64,000 bases of DNA from Parascedosporium putredinis (lineage: Eukaryota; Ascomycota; Sordariomycetes; Microascales; Microascaceae). The DNA lies in assembly GCA_949357655.1 (NCBI GenBank), contig CASHTG010000001.1, positions 1,860,001 to 1,924,000 on the forward strand. Reading direction: 5' to 3'. This document shows, piece by piece, positions 11,623 to 21,313 of the stretch (positions within the stretch are counted from its first letter, which is position 1; the number at the start of each line of letters is the position of its first letter). Made by a program: the position numbers and the translations under genes. Under the pieces are notes generated by a model. It did no database searches. It saw only the letters and a list, made by a program, of their open reading frames with translations, and was not told the DNA's origin.

Positions 11623-12945
11623 ATGGAGTTCGTCACCGCCCTCCAGGGCACCTTTGACGAGCAAAAGCCCTCGCTCTTCGAGCTGCTGTCCGAGCAGGAG
11701 CTCGCCTCCTCCTCCCGCCCACCCTCCGCTACTGCCTTGCCGTCGCCGCTCAGCGGTATCCCCGCTACTTCCTGCGCGCCTGCAACTCCTTTGACGAGCT
11801 CTACGCCCTGTGCATGCTCGTCGTCGAGCGCCACTACCTGCGCAGCCGGGGCGGCAGCTTCACCGAAAACTTTTACGGCCTCAAGCGCGAAAAGGCCCTC
11901 TCGACCGAGATACCCCGCGCCAACATCGCCGCCCCCGAGATCGTCAAGGATGCCCTCAAGCTGTCCACCGCCGATGTGTGGAGAAATCTGGCCGTCATGG
12001 TCGGCGTCCCCTACCTCAAGAGGAAGCTCGACGAGGCCTACGAGATCAACGCGCCGCGCGCCTTGCTCGGCGTGGCCTACACCCGCATGCCCCCAACCCG
12101 ACGGTGCGCCAGAGATTTGTGCATTACTATCGCTGGTTCCTCCTCAACGTGTACCCTAGCATCAATGCTGCCTACTATTTCTCCGTCCTGGCGTTTAACC
12201 TCGCCTACCTGTTCGACAACACGAAATTCCATAGCCCCTTCATGTGGCTTATTGGCACGAGGGTAAGACGCATGGTGGCCGCCGACTACCGCGCCATCGA
12301 CGCCCTGACTTCCAAGGCTCCTGGCGGCCAACCCCCGGCTGGAGGACCGTCCTATCGTCCCCTAGGGCCATGGGGTCAGCGGCGTTGTCGGGCCTCTCCG
12401 TGGCACTGCCTCTGAGCATATTCGCCCTCAAATTCCTCGAGTGGTGGCACTCGTCAGACTTTGCCCAGCAGCTGAGCCGTAAGGCTGCCGAAAATGTGGA
12501 GCTTCCGCCGCCCATCATCGCCGGCCTGTTATCAGACAAGAAGGCCAAAAAGCTCGCCGGGTCCTCGAACGCTGCCAGGGAGGCGACGGAGGGAGACGCC
12601 ACGGACTCTGGCGAGACAGAAGGATCGCCATCGAGCGCAGGCCCAGACCCGGACAAGGCGCCAATCGCCACGCCTTCGATGCTTCCCATCCTGACGGTAC
12701 CAACGCCAGTCGATACCTCGCTTTGTGCCATCTGCGAGGGTGATATCGCAACGGCCACGGCATGCCAGACGGGCGTGGTCTACTGCTACACCTGCATTCA
12801 CCGATGGATCGAGGGCGTCCACCCGAAGCAGGAGGAGTTTATGGTTGACAGAGTTGGAAAGTGGGATAGTGGCAAGGGCAGGTGCGCGGTCACCGGCCGG
12901 CGCGTCCTCGGAGGCACCGAAGGCCTCAGGCGAATCATGCTCTAG
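11623..12945 (+). CDS. PEX12: Peroxisome assembly protein 12 (RING peroxin)
   Basis: A single-exon gene of about 441 residues after frame repair. PEX12 is an integral peroxisomal membrane protein that forms, with PEX2 and PEX10, the ubiquitin-ligase channel which ubiquitinates and recycles the import receptor PEX5. Seen here: the N-terminal [20 protein letters not shown] block, [19 protein letters not shown], the conserved [21 protein letters not shown] loop, hydrophobic segments around [17 protein letters not shown] and [17 protein letters not shown], and a C-terminal RING-like domain ([25 protein letters not shown]) with fewer zinc ligands than a full RING, as is usual for PEX12. Frame breaks, each one lost base, fall near 11707-11712, in the C run 12090-12094, and between about 12310 and 12350. 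The start ATG matches the family's N-terminus. Head to head with the thioesterase. Confidence 0.92.
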
Positions 12946-14823
12946 AGGGGAGTGAAGTGACAATCTGGGCCGTCTCGCTGTTGATTTGACGGCACCCTAG
13001 AGTATTGTATTGAGAACAGTGTTTCTCGCTAGCCGACTCCCAGTGTGCTGTCAGGTCACGGTTCGCGCCCTTGTTTGCTTCTTTTCTTCTTTTTTTCTTC
13101 TTTTTTTTTGCCCCCTTTTCTTTTCACATGCTCATCATACATAGAGGATCTGGCCGGACAAGGGGCATGGGGCATAGGGCATGGGGACTCTGGCGTTTTT
13201 GGTGGTAGAATTCTTGTATTGCTTTTTCTATTTCTCTTTTAAGCCTCTCATTTCGCTGTCCCTACCACGCACAGTCAACTACATAGCCCAACACCAATGT
13301 ACACCACACGCGAACAAACTATTCCCTTTCCTCTCTCTTCTCCCCGGAAGGGTCCAAGTGTCTTACTTTAAGAATTGGGTTATGGCTATTACCTCGGGAG
13401 AACTACTACGCCAATAGATTTCTTCTCTTTAGCTTCAACCGCCATCAGAATGTATTCATTACCTTTATTTCCCAGCCTCTCAGCACCTCTCGATGACGGG
13501 CATCGCAATTAGGAGAGGACACTAAATAGATGCAATGGGTCCATGGAGATGAGAGTAAACCACGGGAAAAGGGGCCAAATGGGGGCTCGAGACAGAATGG
13601 AAGACCAAGTCTAGGCCAAAAATGCCACCAGCGTTGCTCACCATCGCATCGGTTGTCTTGCTTGTTGGCCCAGTATAAGTTTCTTTTGGCTCATTTTCTT
13701 GCCTCAAGCTCCTCCTGTTTCACTTGTCGCGTTCGCGATTTGGCAGGCTTAATTAAGAGGCAACGTTAATTGGCTTTCCTTTCCTTTCTTTTTCCTGGCC
13801 TTTTTTTTTCTTTTCTTTTCCTTTGGCCCCTTTCGTTCCTAGCGTCTGTCCTCTTGGGTTCCTAATATCTCTTTCCCAGCCAAGTGCCGCCGATCGATTG
13901 AGCGAACCTGCTAAGTGATGTCTAGGGTTGCTGGACCTAGTCTCGCTCGCCGATGCCTTTGTCTAGCTCCGGCTCCCCTTTTTCTTTTTCTTTTCTCCCC
14001 TTCCCGTCTCTTTTCTTCCCTCGGTCGGTGAAATACCACTGATACACAGGGCGCGAGCTCTGAGAGTCGGAACTTGTTCTTTTTTCTTTTCGCGCTTGTT
14101 TCTCCCCTTCCACTTGTCAGTTGACAGCGGCAAGTCGTGGGTAATTTTCTTATGGAACCGAGAAGGGCACGGAACGGCGAAGTCTGTGCACGCTGCTACT
14201 TTTGTTTGTCTTTGGCTAGTGACTGCTACAGGCGAGCGCGAATGAGATGGAATGGGAGGGTAGGATAGACGAGAGACAGAGAGGGGCGAGAGAGAGCGAG
14301 AGAGAGCGACAGAGGGAAAAGAGCGGCAGGCGGGCAGATCGACTATGTTGAGAATCAGTTTCCAGGGACTTGTCTAACAGCATAGTGCATGAGTTTGGTG
14401 ATTGCTCTCGACCCCATGTAGGCTTTAGCAGAGTGGACATGAAGCCCATTCCTGCTGCAATGGCAAAAGCACTTACACCAGCAGACAACTTGAAGCACAC
14501 GCAAGGACATCTTTGGCAGCACATCAACCAAAAAGAAGCAGAAGCAAAGGACCACTCCTACCACCAAAACGCCACCTCTCTCACTATACTCTCCATACCA
14601 TCAGCGGCGGGGAGGAGGTAGGCCACCAGAGACAAATTAGCGAGAGTGGTGTTTCCTTGGTCAAACTGTTTGGCTCACCTACGCGGTCTCACACGCGACT
14701 GATGGTCAAGCCTACGCCTGTCTAATTGAACCTCGTCTAGGAACCTGTCTCGACTGACAGGCCATTCCCATCTGAACCTCGAGCTGGAGCTCCATACCTC
14801 GTCCCCTCCTCCCCTTAGGAGAT

Positions 14824-14841
14824 CTCCCCCTTTTGGGGGAG
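14824..14841. repeat. Inverted repeat CTCCCCC-TTTT-GGGGGAG
   Basis: Perfect 7-bp stem with a TTTT loop, about 540 bases upstream of the GH16-like start codon. The CCCCT and AGGGG halves also match stress-response-element cores, so it could be a regulator site; this is inference. Confidence 0.5.
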
Positions 14842-15062
14842 GGGGTTCAATTCTTTCCTCTCAAACCATGCCCACCGAGGGCCTGAATTAGGTGTTGTGT
14901 AAGACATGCCTTTCCGCGCCGCGGTCTGCGCATCTTCATGCAATATCGCCCCTGGCGCGAAGAGATGCGTGAAGGAACCGGGAGCAAGGGAGGGTGTGCC
15001 TGGGTACAGGATCGTGCTCTCCACGATCGAGCCCAGTCCCAAGAGTAGGAAGAGAAAAATGG

Positions 15063-15072
15063 TATATTTAAA
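15063..15072 (+). promoter_or_regulatory. TATA-like box of the GH16-like gene
   Basis: TATATTTAAA about 300 bases before the start codon, followed by a long CT-rich leader (15090-15362). The arrangement is that of a strongly transcribed fungal gene; the transcription start itself is not visible. Confidence 0.45.
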
Positions 15073-15337
15073 CAGCCCTCCGGTCTTCTCATTCCTCCTC
15101 CCTTCTCTCTCGTATTCCATTCACTTCTTCACGCTCTCATCCTCTTCTCGCTTTCTTGCTCTTCTTCGTCAACTTAAGCCCTCTTCACTCCTTCAGAGGC
15201 ACATTCGACCAACAGCTCTTCGCAACGCTTCGAGCTCTTACGTTCCCTTTTTCTTCGCATCGAAACTCTTGACCAACTCTCCTTAACTTCCGACTTTTTG
15301 GATTCTTTATTTTTGATTCTTATAATCTTTATTATTA

Positions 15338-15362
15338 TTCTTCTTCTTCTTCTTCTTCTTCC
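15338..15362 (+). repeat. CTT microsatellite in the leader
   Basis: About eight TTC/CTT units ending only a few bases before the start codon at 15366, inside the inferred 5' UTR. Confidence 0.8.
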
Positions 15363-15365
15363 AAG

Positions 15366-17750
15366 ATGCCTTACGATCTCGTCAGCTCTTTCGCCGGAGA
15401 GGGTCTCCTTTCCGGCTTCAACTTTACGATGGTGCCCCTAATGGCAACGGCTACGTCGACTACCAGTCTCGCGCTGATGCCGATGCCCGCGGCCTCGTTG
15501 ACATCACCAACAGCGGTGCCGTTGTTCTGAGGGCCGATAGCCGGGAGCAGGTCCCTCCTGGTGCCACCGGTCGTGCCAGCATCCGCCTTACGAGCAAGGA
15601 GGCCTACAACCATGGCCTCTTCATCGGTGACTTTGCTCACATGCCCAAGGCCCAGTGCGGCGTCTGGCCTTCGTGTAAGTTAGACCCCGGCATCCAGCCA
15701 CTATCCACGAGAAAAGAGAGAGAAAGAGGCGCTAGCCCTTCTTCTACTCACCCCGACTTGGAAAACACGCACAGAACTAACACATTTCTCATAACATAGT
15801 CCTCGCTCAGGGCAAGGGCGACGTTTCCCTCATCCAGGGTGCCAACGTGGCTGACCACAACCTCTTGAACAGCCACACGTAAGGGTAGACCCGAAATACA
15901 GAAAGCTGGGATCAAGTCGACTAACAAAAGCTTTTCTAGTGGCCCCAACTGCCTTGTCCCCACCACCGACGAGGTTGCTTACAGCGGTGAGCTCATCAAC
16001 AACGACTGCAACTCCGCCAACTTCAACGGCCTCACTGGCTGCAACGTTGTCGACTATAACCCCGCCAGCTACGGCGATGGTTTCAACGCCGGCGGCGGTG
16101 GCGTCTACGCCCTCCAGTGGGACTCGGAGTACATCAAGATTTGGAACTTCCCCGCGGCTCGATCCCCGCCGACATCGCCTCCAAGACTCCCGATCCTTCC
16201 AAGTGGGGTGTCCCTGCCTCCGTCTTTGGCGGCTCCAGCTGCGACGTCGACTCGCACTATCGCGACTTGAACCTCGCTCTTGACATCGTACGCCCTTTCC
16301 CATCCCGGTCCTTGTTCCCCCACAAAATGGCTATATATCTGGGTTTACTAACCTCGTTGCTTAGAACTTCTGCGGTGATCTCACTTCTCTTCGCTGGGGC
16401 AGCCAGTGCGAGGCCCAATATGGCGAATGCCGGGGCTACGTCGGCCAGAACCCCTCGGAATTCTCCGATGCCTACTGGGAGGTGAACTACATCGAAGTCT
16501 ACGAGACCGCCGAGAAGCCCGGCCCCAAGCCCGGCCCCAAGCCTGATGACAAGAACAAGGGCCAGCCTCACGGAGGCAAGGTCAAGCCTGGTCCCGGCGG
16601 CGAGGAGGAAGAGGACGACCACAGCAAGAACGGCGGTGGCGCTTGGGGCAAGGGCAAGCCCCAGCCTGCTGGTAACGGTGGCAATGGCGGCAACGGCGGC
16701 AACGGAGGTAACGGTGGTGACGCCGGCGGCCACTGGCCGCGCCCCGCTGGCAAACCGGACTTCCATTTCCCCAAGAACGGCACCCATTGCAAGGGCCCTG
16801 GCTGCGGAGCTTGGGGCAGCGGCAGCGGCAACGGAGGCCACGGAGGCAACGGCGGCAACGGCGGTGGTAACGGCGGAAATGGTGGCCACGGAGGCAACGG
16901 CGGAAACGGAGGCAATGGCGGCGGCCGCGGCGGTGGCAGCGGTGGCAATGGCGGAAACGGAGGCAACGGAGGCAACGGTGGCAACGGTGGCGGCCGCGGC
17001 GGTGGTGGCAATGGCGGCAATGGAGGCGACGGTGGCAACGGAGGCAATGGTGGTGGCCGCGGCGGTGGCAGCGGCGGCAACGGCGGAAACGGAGGCAACG
17101 GTGGCAACGGCGGCAATGGCGGTGGCCGCGGTGGTGGTGGCAATGGCGGCAACGGAGGCGACGGTGGCAACGGCGGCAATGGTGGTGGCCGCGGCGGTGG
17201 CAGCGGCGGCAACGGAGGCAATGGTGGTGACGGCGGAAATGGAGGCAATGGCGGTGGCCGCGGCGGTGGCAACGGCGGCAACGGCGGCAACGGTGGTAAC
17301 GGCGGAAATGGAGGCAACGGCGGTGGCCGCGGAGGTGGTAGCGGTGGTAACGGCGGCAACGGAGGCAACGGAGGCAACGGCGGCAACGGTGGTGGCCGTG
17401 GTGGTGGTGGCAACGGCGGCAACGGCGGCAACGGTGGTAACGGTGGAAATGGAGGCAACGGAGGCAACGGAGGCAATGGTGGTAATGGAGGCAACGGCGG
17501 AAACGGCGGACACGGAGGTGGCCGTCCTCAGCCTCCTAGCCCTCCTGGCCCTCCTACCCTCCTGGCCCTCCAACCCCTCCTGGCCCTCCCAGCCCTCCCA
17601 GCCCTCCTAGCCCCCCACCCCGGTCCCGGCCCCGCCAACAAGACGCACGGAAAGCCCCATATCCCGGTCGTCGCCGGCGCTGCCACCGTTAGCGGTGGTC
17701 TCATCGGAGCCGTCACTGCCCTCGCCGGTTTCCTTGCCTTCTTCCTCTAA
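15366..17750 (+). CDS. GH16-fold pseudoenzyme with Gly/Asn repeat and hydrophobic tail
   Basis: Four exons: 15366-15674, 15800-15878, 15940-16287, 16365-17750; about 707 residues. Residues 1-380 align by eye with fungal glycoside hydrolase family 16 glucanases: YDLVSSFAGEGLLSGFNFY, YNHGLFIGDFAHMP, GGGVYALQWDSEYIKIWNFP, RGSIPADI, and a closing DAYWEVNYIEVYE strand with conserved cysteines. In active members the catalytic motif is GE(V/I)DIIEG; here it reads GDVSLIQG (15817-15840), so both glutamates and the middle aspartate are replaced and the preceding Trp-rich loop is shortened. The protein is thus predicted to be inactive. It continues into a Gly/Asn/Arg repeat (16676-17520), a Pro/Leu stretch and a hydrophobic C-terminus (GGLIGAVTALAGFLAFFL) like a GPI signal. 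No N-terminal signal peptide is seen at this start or just upstream, which is odd for a cell-wall protein. One-base losses near 15423-15425 and 16150-16153; the Pro-rich part (17540-17620) may hold more. Confidence 0.75.
16676..17520 (+). repeat. Coding minisatellite, Gly-Gly-Asn repeat with RGGG boxes
   Basis: Degenerate GGN/GGC trinucleotide-pair repeats encoding GGN, with GGD, GGS and GGH variants. A higher order is visible: eight GGGRGGG boxes about 22 residues apart, mostly alternating between a following Ser (RGGGS) and Gly or Asn (RGGGG/RGGGN). The array is split near its start by a non-repetitive segment with two cysteines (about 16735-16815). The plus strand is purine-rich and the array has almost no stop codons in any frame, which generates long antisense open frames. 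Confidence 0.9.
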
Positions 17751-18639
17751 GGGGCTAGGACATGCCTTGGCCTTTCCATTTTTCTGGCGGTGTTCACGGC
17801 TTCGCGGGTCTCTGGTGTCTCATATCTGTTGACGGATATCTGGTTTTGGTCTTGTTCTCTTGTTTCTCTTTCATGTCTTTGTCCTCTTTTTTTCTTTTGT
17901 CATAAGTCTTCTTCCTTTGCTTAGATTGGCCAATTGTTAGAGAATTTACACGTTCACATAATATTTTCCCGCCTCTCCAAGGTCTCTCGGCGCGACTGCA
18001 ACATCTGCATTAGCCCTGCGCTGATCTACAAGTAGTCTCTGGGTTAAGAACGCCAAGACCGTCTGGACAGTTCGACAGCACCACATCATACTATGCCGCC
18101 AATACCGTTCTCACGCCTCGTCGCCGGCATGAGTCATCCGGCGGGGATGCGGTCCATGGCGTCATGAGCTCAGCGCGACAATAGCGTATGCGAAAGAGAT
18201 ACGGGAACATGAGGTTACACAACTCCGATCAACGATGTGGGGCAATCTCGTTAATTGACCTCAACTAGGAATTTCCGACTTCTTTGTTTGGGCGGAACCG
18301 GGTCGACATGGAGGGCGAGGAGACGGGGACTTATAAGTTAAAACATTAGCAGAAAGGCTGAAGAGCGGGGAGTTGGTTGCAAACCGGAGTCATCCCTTCC
18401 TTCCCCTTCGCTTTCCCTTCGAAAATTGCCGAATTAAGGTTTTGCTTGGCCCGGCGTGGGCAAGGCAATAAATCCCTTTCCTTTCCTCTTACGCTTTTGT
18501 CTTTGGCCCCTCGCTACAACGTTCAATTTGTTTGTGAGACCTCGTTTGTGCCAGCTTCACCCTAAACCCAGCACTCTCAGCTCTCATCCCCACTTCAAAG
18601 TTTATGGTGCATCCATTCCCCCAACTCTCCAAAGACGAA
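17751..18639. other. Intergenic
   Basis: 3' UTR of the GH16-like gene with CT-rich stretches to about 17910, then the upstream region of the ABC-F gene. No gene seen. An in-frame upstream ATG (18604) would add 12 residues to the ABC-F protein. Confidence 0.55.
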
Positions 18640-21313
18640 ATGACCTCAGCAGCGTCCGAGTCTGTGGCAACCATCCTAGTTACCTGCAAGCAAACACGTT
18701 TTCACATTGACAGCCCAAACTATCGAGAGGTACTTGCTCCCCTTTTCCTCTTTTATTTCTTCCCGCTGGGAAAGGTGGCCCCTCCCGGTATCAAGAGGAG
18801 AACGTCACTTTTGGGACAGAGGCTGATGCGAATTTATAGCTTGATGTCGAGGGGTTAAACATCACCGTCAAAACCGCCGATAAGGCGGCCGGTACTGCTC
18901 CTGCGGGAAAGGCCAAGGGCAAATCCAAGCTGAAAGGCGAGGGGACCGAGGTACTTTCCGACGCGAAGCTAAAGTTGCAAGCTGGCCAGAGATACGCTCT
19001 GCTCGGTAGGAATGGCTCGGGAAAGTCAAGTATGTCTAAGTGAAGAACAAGAAAGCGAGAGAGAGTCAGAGAAAGGGAAACTTACTCCTGATACGTAGCC
19101 CTCCTCAAGGCCATCGCCGAGAAGCTTATACCCGGGATTCCGGAACAAACTCGCATCTCCATCCTCCAGCAGACCCGTGCCGATGACGCCAACACCGATA
19201 TGCCTCCAGGCGAAGGAGCCCACGAAAAGTCTAGTTCTGCCGCAACTGGCCGTACTGTCCTAGAAGAAGTCATCGAGAGAGCTACGGCTAAACATGACGT
19301 CGAACAAGAAATCAGAGGTTTGTGGTATCCTCGGTTTTGATTTACACTGCTGACGCGTAGCCCTAATTGACGTTTGAAATAATTAGCCCTCTCTGGTAGT
19401 ATCAATTCAACAGACCCTTTTGCCCCCTAAGAGCAGCTAGGAAGCTGAAGCACGAGCGTCTTCTCAAGAGGCTGTTTCTTCTCGACAAGGACGCGCGACT
19501 GAGAAGCGGCGCACGAGGACTTCAGGCGAGAAAGGCCCTCATTGCTGGGGAAAAGGCCGTCGCCGAGTCCACTGAGCTGTAAGCATTTAGCCCCTGTTTT
19601 CTTTCCCTCGATCGTTCGTTCATTCGTTCATTCAATCGATTATTTCCGACATTTTTCTTGCTCCCCGGCGGAATCTACGGTTTTATGGACCAAGCCCTAT
19701 CCTTCCCGCCTTTACTTTTGTATATCTCTTCCGCTAACTCGCCTCTCTAGATTAGAACAAGCAGAAGAAGCTATTGGTGCAGATTCCCTTCAGACGGAAA
19801 CCCAAGAAGCTATCGATATGCTTGCCGAACTTCAGCTCCAGGTGGAGCCAACCCGCCTCACCGAGGTCGAGGCCAAGGCCAGAAAGATCCTGACCGGCTT
19901 GGGGTTCACCGAGGCTTACATGGCCAAGCCTGTCGCTAGCCTCTCCGGGGGTGGCGCATGAGGACGGCCCTGACCGCTGCCCTGCTCCAGGATACGGACA
20001 TACTCATCCTCGACGAGCCCACCAACTTCTTGGACTTGCTTGGAATCATCTGGCTCCAACGTTACCTGCAGTCACTACAGGACACACCCGAGCCGCCGAC
20101 CCTGATCCTCGTGTCCCACGACAGGGACTTCATCTCACTATGCACAGACCTGATGATCCTCAAGGATAAGCAAATCACCTACTTCCACGGCGACCTTCCG
20201 AGCTATGAATCTGCGCAGGCAGACCGAAAGCTTTGGCTGACCAAGATGAAGGAGGCGCAAAACCGCCAGCGTGCCCACATGCAAAAATCCATCACGAACA
20301 ACATCAAGGCGGGCAAGGCGAATGATGACGAGAACAAGCTGCGCCAGGCCAAGTCACGGCAGAAGCGTCTCGACGACCGCATGGGTCTCAACGTGAGCGC
20401 CCGCGGTGGCAGATTTAAGCTGAATCGGGACCTCGAGGGCTACCACTACAGCGCTCGTGACGAGATCGAGGTGCCCCAGGACGAACGCGGAATCACCATT
20501 GTGCTCCCAGAACCTACCGACCTGCGCTTCCCCGGCGCGCTCATCTCGCTCGAAAATGCGAGCTTCCGGTACGGTCCAGCATCCCGTACCAAGCCACAGC
20601 CGCACGTCTTGGAAAACATTACGCTTTCCGTCGGCATGGGGGACCGTATTGGGATACTCGGTCTCAATGGTGCCGGTAAGTCCACGTTGGTCAAACTACT
20701 CGTCAGTGAGACAAACCCGTCAAAGGGCGCCGTGAATACGCATCCGCGCCTCAAGCTGGGATACTATTCTCAACATGCAGTCGAAGAGCTGCAGGCTCGG
20801 GGCCGAGGTGACCCATCTTTGACCGCTCTCACCCTCCTCTCCAAGGAGGTCGAGGGCGAGCTGGATGAGGGTCAAGTGCGCGGGCTTCTAGGCTCCCTTG
20901 GCTTGCCCGGTCGCCTATCGTCAGACGTACCCGTCGCGAAGCTTTCAGGTGGACAACTAGTCCGCCTCCAGCTGTCTCGCTTGCTCTGGAAACACCCGCA
21001 CTGTCTCATCCTCGATGAGGTGACGACTCACCTCGACTACGAGACTGTCACCGCTCTGCGCGAAGCTCTACGTTACTGGGAAGGGGCTGTAGTGTTGGTG
21101 AGCCACGACAGGTGGTTCATGCGGGGCGCAGTGGAAAACGTAGTAGAAGATGAAGGGGACGACGGGAGTGACGCGGAGGAGGAGGACGAAGAGGAGCAGA
21201 AACGCCGGCGCGTGGTGTACCGACTCAAGGCTAGGGAGCTTGTCGTCCTGAAGAACGGTGTCACGCAGTTCGAGGAGACTTTGGAGAAGCGTGTGAAGAA
21301 ACTGCTCGCGTAG
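18640..21313 (+). CDS. ABC-F family ATPase (soluble, two nucleotide-binding domains)
   Basis: Five exons: 18640-18729, 18840-19029, 19099-19317, 19387-19578, 19751-21313; about 751 residues. There are two ABC domains and no membrane segments, as in ABC-F proteins that act on ribosomes or translation. Domain 1 has Walker A GRNGSGKST across the exon 2/3 junction, signature LSGG-WRMR, and Walker B ILILDEPTNFLD. The linker is basic and helical (RKLWLTKMKEAQNRQRAHM), as usual for the family. Domain 2 has Walker A GLNGAGKST, signature LSGGQLVRL, and a variant Walker B CLILDEVTTHLD in place of LDEPTNHLD, followed by SHDRWF. An acidic stretch (DEGDDGSDAEEEDEEE) precedes a basic C-terminus. One base is lost in the C run 19433-19437 and one in the G run 19947-19951; the latter splits the first signature motif. 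It resembles uncharacterised fungal ABC-F members; I cannot assign Arb1, Gcn20 or New1. Confidence 0.88.

Larger units (their letters stand above)
12946..15365. other. Intergenic, promoter of the GH16-like gene
   Basis: 2.4 kb with the PEX12 3' UTR, CT-rich tracts (13080-13120, 13785-13830, 13975-14020), a GA-rich stretch (14275-14325) and a perfect hairpin (14824-14841). A TATA-like box is at 15063-15072, followed by a CT-rich leader ending in a CTT microsatellite next to the ATG. No coding signal seen. Confidence 0.6.

Noticed and set aside
15811..15840. A sequencing frameshift as explanation for the missing GH16 catalytic residues
   Set aside because: The exon is in frame throughout, the flanking LIQGAN and NHLL-like segments align codon by codon, and no single indel restores the Glu residues.
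16257..17573. Long minus-strand open frames (about 438 and 308 codons) rich in Ala/Val or Pro/Leu
   Set aside because: They are antisense shadows of the Gly/Asn repeat, which lacks stop codons in all frames; their composition is fully explained by the repeat.
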